Assembly (NCBI RefSeq): GCF_050908235.1
Contig: NZ_CP194340.1
From: Pseudoramibacter alactolyticus
Lineage (GTDB): Bacteria; Bacillota; Clostridia; Eubacteriales; Eubacteriaceae
DNA length: 64,000 nucleotides
Strand: one strand, 5' to 3'
Shown: positions 27,212-35,548 of the stretch, one piece after another
Position numbering within the stretch: the stretch's first letter is position 1
How the letters are laid out: each line of letters starts with the position of its first letter
Made by a program: the position numbers and the translations under genes
The notes under the pieces: generated by a model
Databases searched by the model: none
What the model was told of the DNA's origin: nothing
The model's input: the letters and a program-made list of their open reading frames with translations, nothing else

Positions 27212-28192
27212 ATGAAAAGCGAAGTGTATAACCAATCGACTTGTCTGGTTAATGAGGTGGCCTACCGATATTATTACGAAGGGGAAGCGGTGGCATGCAT
27301 TGCTCAAAAAATCAACATTTCGCAGTCAACCGTATCGCGATTGTTAAAGCGCGCAGAAAAAGAACAGATCATCACCTTTCAAATGGCACAGCCGTCGCTG
27401 GAATGCATCCAACTCGCGCGGACCATTCAGCAAAAATACCAATTAATGGACGTGTTGGTGTCGCCGATCGATACGGAGAAAGGCCAGGTGCCGGATTTAG
27501 CCGCGGTTAAAAAACAAGTGGCTTTGGAGGGTGCGCGTTATTTGCAGCGGATGATCACAGACGAGGATATTGTCGGTTTGGCTTGGGGCGGAACGATGTA
27601 TCATTTGATCCAATATCTGAATCCCTGCCGGCGCAAGGGAGCCAAGATTGTGACCTTGCATGGCAGCATTGCGGACTGTGATCCCAAATTGGCGGTGCAG
27701 ACGCTGGTTAAACGGGCGGCAATGGCCTTTGACGGGCAGAATATTTCGATTAAGCGCAGCGGATTGTTAACCCGGGAAGAAATGGATATCCTTCGAAAAA
27801 CAGATCATTATCGGAAAATTCAGGATATTTTTGGCCGCATCACGATTTCTGTCAGCGGTGTTGGCTCTTTTTATCCGGAAGTGCGTTCGCTTTTGGCGAC
27901 CACCCAATATCTGAAAGAAGGCGAATTGCAAACACTGATTCAAAATCAGGCTTATTGTGACATTTTGCTGCGCTTTATTAATTACAGCGGGCGCGAATGC
28001 GATACGGATTTAAAAGACCGGACGTATTCGATCTCTTTGGATGCTTACCGACGGATCCCGACGAAAATTGTGGTTGCTTCAGGGACAGAAAAAGTGACTT
28101 CAATTCAGGCACTGCTTAATGGTCAGTTGGTTGATGTGTTAATCATTGATCAATTTTTGGCCAAGGGACTGCTGAATCAGTTCGTCGCATGA
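27212..28192 (+). CDS. SorC/DeoR-type sugar-responsive transcriptional regulator
   Basis: 326 residues. N-terminal helix-turn-helix with IAQKINISQSTVSRLLKRAEKEQII (residues ~24-50) and a C-terminal sugar-phosphate-binding domain of the SorC family (VGLAWGGTMYHLI, VSGVGSF, and IVVASGTEKVTSIQALLNGQLVDVLIID near the end). Start ATG 27212 has GGGGGAG at suitable distance. SorC-family proteins sense a phosphorylated sugar or polyol and act as repressor or activator of the local pathway. Lying inside this cluster, it is the best candidate to bind the TATCGAAA-N4-TTTCRATA palindromes. Confidence 0.88.
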   Translation: MKSEVYNQSTCLVNEVAYRYYYEGEAVACIAQKINISQSTVSRLLKRAEKEQIITFQMAQPSLECIQLARTIQQKYQLMDVLVSPIDTEKGQVPDLAAVKKQVALEGARYLQRMITDEDIVGLAWGGTMYHLIQYLNPCRRKGAKIVTLHGSIADCDPKLAVQTLVKRAAMAFDGQNISIKRSGLLTREEMDILRKTDHYRKIQDIFGRITISVSGVGSFYPEVRSLLATTQYLKEGELQTLIQNQAYCDILLRFINYSGRECDTDLKDRTYSISLDAYRRIPTKIVVASGTEKVTSIQALLNGQLVDVLIIDQFLAKGLLNQFVA

Positions 28193-28202
28193 GCATAGGA
28201 AG

Positions 28203-28241
28203 AAAAAACAGGTGTTTCCATTTGGAAACACCTGTTTTTTT
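28203..28241. terminator. Bidirectional terminator
   Basis: AAAACAGGTGTTTCC / GGAAACACCTGTTTT hairpin with A and T runs on both sides, between convergent regulator and FGGY kinase genes. Confidence 0.92.
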
Positions 28242-28265
28242 GTCATGGGTTTGACCATTTGACCA

Positions 28266-29834
28266 TTAATTGCGGTATTTTTCCTGATAATCCTTAACGG
28301 CATTGAAAGCCTGTCCGGAAAGACCGTGATAAACCTGATGCCACGCCTGATAAGCATCCTCATAACGCTGAGTCGTGTCGGAATTGGGTTCATAGTGTCT
28401 GGTGACTTTGACCATATGGTCGGCGGCTTCATTAAAGTCGCGATAAACGCCGGCACCGACGGCTGCGACCATGGCACATCCCAATGCGGTGGCTTCTTCT
28501 TCGGCAACGGTTTCGCAGGGGCGGTTGTAAATATCCGCCTGCATCTGACACCAATAATCGGAACGGGCGATACCGCCGGAAAGCCGGACCGTCTGATAGT
28601 CCGGCACATTGCCGGCCACCATGGCGTCAAGCATATCCCGGGCGTCAAAGCAAATTCCTTCCATCACAGCGCGAACGATATCGGCACGGGTGTGGGCAAA
28701 GGTCATGCCGGTGAGCGTGCCGCGGGCATTGGCTTCATAATGCGGGGTATTGGCGCCCTGCAGATAAGGCAGGAAAAAGAGGCCGTTGGAGCCGGGCAAC
28801 GATTTTCGGGCTTCGTGGGTGAGAAAATCATAAACGCTCATACCGATGGTTTGGGCGGCCATATCTTCGGATTTGCAGATTTCGGTGCGGAACCATTTGA
28901 ACGCGGACCCGGCGGCGTTGGCCTGACCTTCCATCACGTAGCCGCCGTCCGGCGTGCCGAGCACATAACATTTGCGGTTGGGATCGCGCAGAAACTGCAT
29001 GGATTTGCCGGCGGCGATACCGGCGGTGCCGCCGCAATAATAACCGATGCCTTCTGGAATGCAGCCGTTGGCCAGACAGCCGATCTGCTGATCGCCGGTA
29101 CCCATGACCAGAGGCGTGCCCACGGCCAGTCCGGTTTTCTCGGCCACGTCGGCGGAAACCTCGCCGATGATTTCACCGCAGCGTTTTAAAGGGGCGAGCT
29201 TGCTTTTATCCACATCAAAAGCGTCACAGAGCTTGTCACTGTACTGAAAATCCTGTCCGTTGAGCTGCAGCCAGGGCGTATCGTCGATATCGTCGTAATA
29301 ATCTTCGGCGCCGAAGGCTTTGGTCATCAGCCCCATCATGGTGTGAATGCGGACGGCGTTGCCGTAGGCCTCGGGCAGGTGTTTTTTGACCCACTGCAGT
29401 TTGGTGGACGGGTTCACGCCGCCGAGGGGCATGCCGCAAAGATCGTAAAGATCGTCGGTGGTCATGCCGTGATCGGCGAGCATGCGCTCCATGGCCGGCA
29501 TCATCTCTGCACCGCGAAGATCCTGCCAGATGATAATCGGCGTGGTGAAGCCGCCGTTCTTATCGCGGGTGACCATGGTGCAGCGGAACATATCAAAGCT
29601 GACCGCCGCGATTTCCTTTGGATCGACGCCGCTGCTCGCGACAGCCTCTTTGCAGGTGTCATAAAGGGTTTGAATCATCGAAGGGCCGTCGCATTCAACG
29701 CGGCCGACACCGGGATAGATCAGCGGGTTCAGTTTTTGACCATAGCCCATGGCTTCGCCTTCAAAATTAAATACGACGGTTTTGGTGCTGGTGGTGCCCA
29801 TGTCGACACCGACAACATATCTTTTTTCAGCCAT
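28266..29834 (-). CDS. Second FGGY-family carbohydrate kinase
   Basis: 522 residues. VGVDMGTTSTKTVVFN ATP motif, VSFDMFRCTMV, IIWQDLRG, MGTGDQQIGCLANG (catalytic Asp), YYCGGTAGIA and a C-terminal FGGY-type LSGGIARSDYWCQMQADIYN. Diverged from both xylulokinase and glycerol kinase. Last gene of the operon after the GlpA-like dehydrogenase, the GlpB-like flavoprotein and DUF1667. By analogy with EryA/EryB of erythritol use, kinase plus FAD dehydrogenase could phosphorylate and then oxidise a polyol. About 50 bases separate it from the DUF1667 gene. Confidence 0.87.
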   Translation of the reverse strand: MAEKRYVVGVDMGTTSTKTVVFNFEGEAMGYGQKLNPLIYPGVGRVECDGPSMIQTLYDTCKEAVASSGVDPKEIAAVSFDMFRCTMVTRDKNGGFTTPIIIWQDLRGAEMMPAMERMLADHGMTTDDLYDLCGMPLGGVNPSTKLQWVKKHLPEAYGNAVRIHTMMGLMTKAFGAEDYYDDIDDTPWLQLNGQDFQYSDKLCDAFDVDKSKLAPLKRCGEIIGEVSADVAEKTGLAVGTPLVMGTGDQQIGCLANGCIPEGIGYYCGGTAGIAAGKSMQFLRDPNRKCYVLGTPDGGYVMEGQANAAGSAFKWFRTEICKSEDMAAQTIGMSVYDFLTHEARKSLPGSNGLFFLPYLQGANTPHYEANARGTLTGMTFAHTRADIVRAVMEGICFDARDMLDAMVAGNVPDYQTVRLSGGIARSDYWCQMQADIYNRPCETVAEEEATALGCAMVAAVGAGVYRDFNEAADHMVKVTRHYEPNSDTTQRYEDAYQAWHQVYHGLSGQAFNAVKDYQEKYRN

Positions 29835-29886
29835 TTTTGTTCTCCTTTGTCTCTGGGTGACTTGAATGCGCTGGACCGTGCCGATG

Positions 29887-30258
29887 CTATATGGCGGCGA
29901 TATCTTTGGTAGCGACGATATCGACCGAGGTGTGTGCGATGTTTGGCAGAATGATTTGACCTTCGCGAATCGGAGCGCTCACACAAATAGGCTGCAGGGA
30001 CGCCATGCAGGCGCGAATTTTTTCCTTGGGGATTTCGCCGGCGGTTTTCACAGAGACCACCGGCAGCTCGCCGCCCAGCACGCGAACCGTGCTCGTCACG
30101 ATGCGCATCGGATGAATGACTTCCGTGCGGGCATAGGCTTCGCCCCGGGGGCAGGTGTTGCCGTGAACGGCGGTAACGATGCCGCCTTCGATCGTGGCCG
30201 TGACCGGACAGCCCAGGGGGCAGCTGATGCAGGTAACGGTTTTTTCTGTCGTTGTCAT
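29887..30258 (-). CDS. DUF1667 protein (GlpC-like partner of flavin dehydrogenase)
   Basis: 123 residues with a Cys-rich N-terminus CISCPLGCPV, then GNTCPRGEAYARTE, typical of DUF1667, which usually follows GlpA and GlpB-like genes in Firmicutes and probably carries electrons. ATG 30258 overlaps the upstream flavoprotein stop (ATGA). The longer frame upstream is a shadow. Confidence 0.88.
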   Translation of the reverse strand: MTTTEKTVTCISCPLGCPVTATIEGGIVTAVHGNTCPRGEAYARTEVIHPMRIVTSTVRVLGGELPVVSVKTAGEIPKEKIRACMASLQPICVSAPIREGQIILPNIAHTSVDIVATKDIAAI

Positions 30259-31529
30259 CGTGAACCTCCTGATGCTTTTTCGATGGCAATGCGAATGGCC
30301 TTCAGATCTTTCGGGAGCCCATCCGCCTTGATCTGGATCTGTTCCATCTCGCCGGGGGCCATGATGCGTTTCTTGCGCCGCCGGACGCACGCATCGTCAA
30401 AATACAGGCAGACGGCGCGATCTTGATAAACATCGCGCACACGGAAACGAATGGTCAGGTGATCCTGGACGCGGGAAGGATCGATGTGCATGGGCACGGT
30501 GTAAGTGAGGCCTTCGCCGGGGACGACCTCAACCTTGGGCCCGCCGGGGCGAAGCCGGCCGGCGGCAAAGGCTGCAGCGTGGCGGCCGGCGCCAGCCGCT
30601 TCTTCTGAAACGTAATCCACCAAATCGTGAACGTGAAGCACGTTGCCGCAGGCAAAGACGCCGGGGACGCTGGTTTCAAAACTTTCGTCCACCACGGGAC
30701 CGTGGTTGCCGGCACCCATGGTGACGCCGATTTTTTCCGAAAGTTCGTTTTCGGGAATGAGCCCGCAGGAGAGCAGGAGCGTGTCGCAGGCGTAGTTGAT
30801 TTCTGTGCCCGGGATGGGTTTGAGGCGTTCGTCCACCTGTGCCAGGGTGACGCCTTCCACCCGTTCGCGCCCGCGGATATCGATGACGATGTGGCTGAGC
30901 TTGAGGGGGATGTCGTAGTCATCCAGGCATTGAACGATGTTGCGCTTGAGGCCGCCGGAAAAGGGCATAAGCTCAGCGACAACCTGCACATCAGCGCCTT
31001 CGAGGGTCAGGCGTCTGGCCATGATGAGCCCGATGTCGCCGGACCCGAGGATGACCACTTTGCGGCCGGGCATCAGCCCCTCCATGTTCACCAGACGCTG
31101 AGCTGTGCCGGCGGTATAAATGCCTGCCGGGCGATAGCCCGGGATATTGAGGGCCCCGCGCGGCCGTTCCCGGCAGCCCATGGCCAAAATCACCGCGCCG
31201 GCATCGACGGTAAACAGGCCGTCCGTCCGATTCATGCAGGTGACCTGTCGGCCGGCGCTGATGTCGACGACCATCGTGTTCAGCAGGACCTCGATTCCCG
31301 GCTCATCGGCGATGCGGTCTTCAAAACGCTTGGCATATTCCGGCCCGGTGAGCTCTTCCTTGAAGGTGTGGAGCCCAAAGCCGTTGTGGATGCATTGATT
31401 GAGGATGCCGCCGAGACGCTCATCCCTTTCGACGATGAGAATATCCTTGGCGCCGGCCTGCCAGGCGGCGTCTGCAGCGGCGAGTCCGGCGGGTCCGCCG
31501 CCAATAATCACAATCTGTTTTGCCTTCAT
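30255..31529 (-). CDS. FAD/NAD(P)-dependent oxidoreductase (GlpB-like)
   Basis: 424 residues starting MKAKQIVIIGGGPAGLAAADAA (FAD dinucleotide motif), with a second motif KVVILGSGDIGLIMARRL near residue 155 and FACGNVLHVHDLVDYV near residue 290. It lacks a redox CxxC. The C-terminal ~110 residues form the extra domain seen in these GlpA partners. Known role: moves electrons from the GlpA flavoprotein to a further acceptor. The start was chosen at 31529, 1 base after the GlpA-like stop. Confidence 0.87.
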   Translation of the reverse strand: MKAKQIVIIGGGPAGLAAADAAWQAGAKDILIVERDERLGGILNQCIHNGFGLHTFKEELTGPEYAKRFEDRIADEPGIEVLLNTMVVDISAGRQVTCMNRTDGLFTVDAGAVILAMGCRERPRGALNIPGYRPAGIYTAGTAQRLVNMEGLMPGRKVVILGSGDIGLIMARRLTLEGADVQVVAELMPFSGGLKRNIVQCLDDYDIPLKLSHIVIDIRGRERVEGVTLAQVDERLKPIPGTEINYACDTLLLSCGLIPENELSEKIGVTMGAGNHGPVVDESFETSVPGVFACGNVLHVHDLVDYVSEEAAGAGRHAAAFAAGRLRPGGPKVEVVPGEGLTYTVPMHIDPSRVQDHLTIRFRVRDVYQDRAVCLYFDDACVRRRKKRIMAPGEMEQIQIKADGLPKDLKAIRIAIEKASGGSR

Positions 31530-31530
31530 T

Positions 31531-32982
31531 TTATGCCTCCGCAAATGTTTTGGTGTGTCCGACGAGCATCTGGGAACGGCCGCCCTTTTTGGTGATGGCT
31601 GTGATGGGAATGACCCACTCCTGGGCCAGCAGTGCCATCGTTTTCGGGGTGCAGAACCCGGCCTGGCAGCGGCCCATGCCGGCGCGGGTGCGGCGTTTGA
31701 CGGCATCCATTGAACGGGCGCCCAGCGGCCTGTGGATGGCTTCTTTAATCTGCCCTTCTGTGATCATCTCGCAGCGGCAGACGATCTGACCAAAGGATGG
31801 ATCCTCGGCAATTTTAGCGCGCTTCTCCGTATCGCTTAATGCACCGAAGTCTGTGACGCCCTTTCGGGTGGCGATGAAGTTTTCCTTCGCGCTCAGCTGC
31901 ATGCGTTCCCGGATCATTTCGGCCAACATCACGCCGATGGCGGGAGAACTGGTGAGTCCCGGCGATTCAATGCCGGCGGCATCAAAGAAAAACGGTGCGT
32001 CGGGCGCCTCTTCGACAATAAATTCGTGATGATCTTCGTGGGCGCGCAGGCCGGCAAAGGAGGTGATAATTTTATTAAGCGGCAGATCCAGCTTACACAG
32101 ATGAGCGGTTTCGGCCTTTTCGACCAAAAGATCCAGAATATCCGGGGTGGTGTTGACGCTTTCTTTGTCGTCAACGTCGTTGGCCGTCGGCCCGACATAA
32201 AGATTGCCGTCGATGGTTGGCGCCGTCAGGATGCCCTTGCCCATTTTGCCGGGCAGCGGGAAAACAGAAGCTGTGAAGACGTGCCCGAGGGCCTTATCGA
32301 ACAGCAGATATTCCCCTTTGCGCGCGGTGATATGGATTTTTTTCTGACTGACCATGTTGTGAAAGACATCGGCATAAACCCCGGCTGCGTTGACGATAGC
32401 CTTGGTTTCGATAGGCCCCTGGGTGGTTTCCAAATGGTAACCATCCGCCGTCGGCGTGATCTTTGTGACTTCGGTTTCGAATCGGAAGTCGACACCGTTG
32501 ACATTGGCGTTTTCGCCCATGGCAATGGCGAGCCCAAAGGGACTGATGACACCGCCGGTGGGTGCATAAAGGGCAGCCACGGTTTTATCGGTCAGATTGG
32601 GTTCCATGGCGAGAACATCATCCCGTTCGAGGATGCGTACGTCGGGCACGCCGTTTTGATGCGCCTGATCCAGCAGCACATCCAGATGATCGCGCTCTGT
32701 CGGGTCCGTGCAAACTACCAGGGCGCCGTTTTGTTTAACGGGAAAATCGAGTTCCTCGGATCTTTGCCACATGAGCCGATTGCCTTCGACGTTGAGCTTG
32801 GCCATCAGGGTGCCGGGCTTGGCATCGAATCCGGAGTGAATAACACCGCTGTTGGCCTTGGATGTGCCGGAGGCGACATCATCCCCTTTTTCGAGAACAC
32901 AGATTTTTGCATGGTATCGGGATAATTCTCTGGCGATACAGCAGCCGGTGACACCGGCACCGATGATAACGATATCCAGCAT
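31531..32982 (-). CDS. GlpA-like FAD-dependent polyol-phosphate dehydrogenase
   Basis: 483 residues. N-terminal DIVIIGAGVTGCCIARELSR FAD motif, GTSKANSGVIHSGFDA, SFAGLRAHEDHHEFIVEE, IESPGLTSSPAIG, then a C-terminal BFD-like [2Fe-2S] domain with IVCRCEMITEGQI and MGRCQAGFC Cys pairs. Known role of the group: oxidation of sn-glycerol-3-phosphate (GlpA) or related polyol phosphates in anaerobes. GGAGG lies 8-9 bases before ATG 32982. First gene of the four-gene operon GlpA-like, GlpB-like, DUF1667, FGGY kinase, with an operator palindrome upstream. It could be plain glycerol use (kinase then G3P dehydrogenase), or an EryB-like role. Confidence 0.88.
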   Translation of the reverse strand: MLDIVIIGAGVTGCCIARELSRYHAKICVLEKGDDVASGTSKANSGVIHSGFDAKPGTLMAKLNVEGNRLMWQRSEELDFPVKQNGALVVCTDPTERDHLDVLLDQAHQNGVPDVRILERDDVLAMEPNLTDKTVAALYAPTGGVISPFGLAIAMGENANVNGVDFRFETEVTKITPTADGYHLETTQGPIETKAIVNAAGVYADVFHNMVSQKKIHITARKGEYLLFDKALGHVFTASVFPLPGKMGKGILTAPTIDGNLYVGPTANDVDDKESVNTTPDILDLLVEKAETAHLCKLDLPLNKIITSFAGLRAHEDHHEFIVEEAPDAPFFFDAAGIESPGLTSSPAIGVMLAEMIRERMQLSAKENFIATRKGVTDFGALSDTEKRAKIAEDPSFGQIVCRCEMITEGQIKEAIHRPLGARSMDAVKRRTRAGMGRCQAGFCTPKTMALLAQEWVIPITAITKKGGRSQMLVGHTKTFAEA

Positions 32983-33049
32983 GATACACACCTCCCTTAT
33001 ATAAAGTCTTCTTAATTGATATTGTAATCGTAGACGCTTTTAGTTGAAA

Positions 33050-33069
33050 TATCGAAAGATTTTTCAATA
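33050..33069. promoter_or_regulatory. Candidate SorC-family operator (site 2)
   Basis: TATCGAAAGATTTTTCAATA, 8 of 10 positions symmetric, 68 bases upstream of the GlpA-like start. Same half-site TATCGAAA and spacing as site 1 at 25645-25664. Confidence 0.55.
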
Positions 33070-33226
33070 GTTTGTTCGGATGAATAGGAGCATTAAAGCA
33101 GGATCCAACGGTTTTGGAAAGTATATTCGGTCGATTTTTAGGCCGCTATTGGCGATGGCTGAATGGGCGGAATTCATTAATATTGCTTACCGGTGATTTT
33201 GTGGAGGGTGTATCAGGAAATGACAG

Positions 33227-33247
33227 TTTAAGTTGCAATAACTTAAA
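33227..33247. promoter_or_regulatory. Perfect inverted repeat upstream of the crotonase/CoA-transferase gene
   Basis: TTTAAGTT-N5-AACTTAAA, 8-base arms without mismatch, about 160 bases before the start of the fusion gene in the AT-rich region 33070-33404. Related half-sites (AAACTTAATAAG) follow to the right. It is not followed by a T-run and fits an operator better than a terminator; the cognate regulator is not identified. Confidence 0.45.
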
Positions 33248-33404
33248 AGAATAATAAATAAATTTAAACTTAATAAGCTACGAAAATTAAGGTTGAGAAG
33301 ATGTAAAAGGATTACAATATAAATAAAATAAACTTATACTTCATTGCGAAGGGAGGGTAGAATAAGATTTTGGCAATTTGATGAGAGACAATGGGGAGGA
33401 TCAA

Positions 33405-35504
33405 ATGAAACTGCAGAAAATTTCTTACGATATCGTCGATGGCATTGCGGTTATTGCGATGAATTACGCTGAAAACATCAATGCCATTGATGAGGAAATG
33501 GCGGATGAATTGATTTTTTCGTTGGACCAGGCAGAAAAGGATGCCGCTGTTAAAGTGATCGTTTTAAAGGGATTGCCAAAGGCTTTTTCCGCTGGCGGCG
33601 ACATCGATTATTTTTATAAACTGATAGAAGCGGGAGATTCCGTCAATATTGATGATTTAAACGTTAAAGTCGATCAGATTGCCGTGGCGATCAAAAAATC
33701 CAGTAAAATGATGATTGCCTCGGTCAGCGGCGCTGCGGCCGGCGCCGGCGCCAGTTTGGCGCTTGCCGCTGATTTTATTGTGTGCGCAGACAACGCTAAA
33801 TTTATCATGGCTTTTGTCAATCTCGGATTGGTGCCGGATACGGGCGGCGCGTATCTGCTGGCCAGACAATTGGGTGAAAAACGTGCGATGGAGCTTTGTG
33901 CAACCGGCCGGCCTTTATCGGCTGAAGAAGCCAAAGAGCTGGGGATTGTCTACAAGGTTGTCCCGAAGGAAGCCCTGGATACAGAAACGATGGCATTAGC
34001 CCATCAATTGACAAAGGGGCCGCTGCTGTCCTATAAAAACATTAAGCGTGAAATTTACGCGGCAAGTTTTAACGACTATCAACGTTTTCTGGAAGAAGCA
34101 GAAGTACCGGCGCAGCATGAATGTGCGGCTTCGGCTGATTTTAAAGAAGGCGTTCGGGCCTTCATAGAAAAACGGAAAGCTCAGTTTAAGGGGGAAGCGC
34201 CAGCGCCGGACAATTGGAAAGCTGCTTACGACGCTAAGTTCATGGATGTCAAAGACGCGGCCGGTTTTATTGAAAGCGGTGATGTATTGTGGGTTGGCGC
34301 TTTCTGCAACAACCCGATTCAAATGTTGGATGCCCTGGCGGACCGCAAAGATGAATTAGAAAATGTTGAAGTCATCAATTGCCTGGCCTGCCAGCCGCAC
34401 CGCTATATGTCCGGAGAATTTAAAGGCCATCTGAACGGGCACTCCTTCTTCTTTGGCCCGGTGGAACGGAAAATGTTTAAAGAGGGCAATACGGCGGTTA
34501 ACTCTGTTCATTTCTCCCAGTCCGGACCGGCCATGCGCGATGAGTATCACGTTAACACGCTTTTTGTCGAAGTGTCCGAGCCGGATGAAGACGGCAATAT
34601 GTATTATGGGCCTATCGGCGTGGCCTGGGATGGCATGGTGGCGGAATACGCGACGAAAAAAATTGTTCAGATCAATAAGTATCAAGGGAAAGTCCGTGGC
34701 AAGAATAGTTATATCAACGTCAGGAATGTGGACGCCATTTGCCGCTGCGACCATCCGCTGGCCGAACTCAAACAGCCGCCGGTTACCGAGATCGATGAAA
34801 AAATCGCGTCTTATATTGTCCCATATATCAAAGACGGTTGCACACTGCAGGTTGGGCTGGGCGGCATTGCAAATGCAATCGCTTATTCGCTGGTCGATCG
34901 CAAACATATTGGCGTCCACACGGAAATGCTGACAGATTCCATGGCGTATCTTTATAAAAAAGGGGTTATCGACGGCGACCGTGTGCTCGGCGGTTTCGGT
35001 CTGGGGTCTAATGAGGTTTACGATTGGTGCAAATCCGGGGTGCCGGAATTGGGCGACATCAGCTATGTCAACATTCCTTCGGTGGCCGGGGCAAAGGATA
35101 ACTTTGTCTCTATCAATTCCTGTTTGATGGTTGATCTGACAGGACAAGTGGGATCAGAATCCATCGGACACAAACAATTTTCGTGTACCGGCGGGCAGCT
35201 CGATTATGTGTTGGCAGCCTCGATTTCCAAAGGTGGACAAAGCTTCCTGTGCTTGAAATCGATCAATGAAAAGAAAGACGGCACCGTGAGCTCGACGATC
35301 AGTCTCACATTGCCCCCGGGACAGGCCGTGACGACGCCGCGTTCTTGCGTGATGTATGTGGTGACGGAATATGGTGTGGCCGATTTGTACAACAAACCCA
35401 TTAAAGAGCGGGCCAAAGCATTGATCGCGATTGCACACCCGGATTTCAGAGAACAATTGACGAAGGAGGCAAAAGCGGCTGGTTTGATTCCGGAAGATGA
35501 ATAA
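33405..35504 (+). CDS. Crotonase/CoA-transferase fusion protein
   Basis: 699 residues made of two complete enzymes. Residues ~1-265 are an enoyl-CoA hydratase/isomerase: oxyanion segment AFSAGGDI, GAAAGAGASLALAADF and IGLVPDTGG-like NLGLVPDTGGAYLL, whose Asp resembles that of PaaG-type isomerases rather than hydratase Glu pairs. Residues ~275-699 are an acetyl-CoA hydrolase/4-hydroxybutyrate CoA-transferase type protein with catalytic Glu in IGVHTEMLTDSM and the VGLGGIANAIA and GGQLDYVLAA motifs. GGGGAGG precedes ATG 33405. It could activate an acid as CoA ester and isomerise or hydrate its double bond in one polypeptide. It stands alone between a palindrome and a terminator. Confidence 0.9.
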   Translation: MKLQKISYDIVDGIAVIAMNYAENINAIDEEMADELIFSLDQAEKDAAVKVIVLKGLPKAFSAGGDIDYFYKLIEAGDSVNIDDLNVKVDQIAVAIKKSSKMMIASVSGAAAGAGASLALAADFIVCADNAKFIMAFVNLGLVPDTGGAYLLARQLGEKRAMELCATGRPLSAEEAKELGIVYKVVPKEALDTETMALAHQLTKGPLLSYKNIKREIYAASFNDYQRFLEEAEVPAQHECAASADFKEGVRAFIEKRKAQFKGEAPAPDNWKAAYDAKFMDVKDAAGFIESGDVLWVGAFCNNPIQMLDALADRKDELENVEVINCLACQPHRYMSGEFKGHLNGHSFFFGPVERKMFKEGNTAVNSVHFSQSGPAMRDEYHVNTLFVEVSEPDEDGNMYYGPIGVAWDGMVAEYATKKIVQINKYQGKVRGKNSYINVRNVDAICRCDHPLAELKQPPVTEIDEKIASYIVPYIKDGCTLQVGLGGIANAIAYSLVDRKHIGVHTEMLTDSMAYLYKKGVIDGDRVLGGFGLGSNEVYDWCKSGVPELGDISYVNIPSVAGAKDNFVSINSCLMVDLTGQVGSESIGHKQFSCTGGQLDYVLAASISKGGQSFLCLKSINEKKDGTVSSTISLTLPPGQAVTTPRSCVMYVVTEYGVADLYNKPIKERAKALIAIAHPDFREQLTKEAKAAGLIPEDE

Positions 35505-35506
35505 AA

Positions 35507-35547
35507 CAAAACAGGCGGCGTTACCATTGGTAACGCCGCCTGTTTTT
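35507..35547. terminator. Bidirectional terminator
   Basis: AAAACAGGCGGCGTTACC / GGTAACGCCGCCTGTTTTT hairpin between the fusion gene and the convergent HTH gene. Confidence 0.93.
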
Positions 35548-35548
35548 G

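Noticed and set aside
28266..32982. Simple glycerol utilisation (glpK-glpA) as full explanation of the second operon
   Set aside because: Not excluded, but the kinase is diverged from glycerol kinase, no GlpF or glycerol transporter is present, and the shared operator links the genes to the RuBisCO-like gene. Kept as an alternative only.
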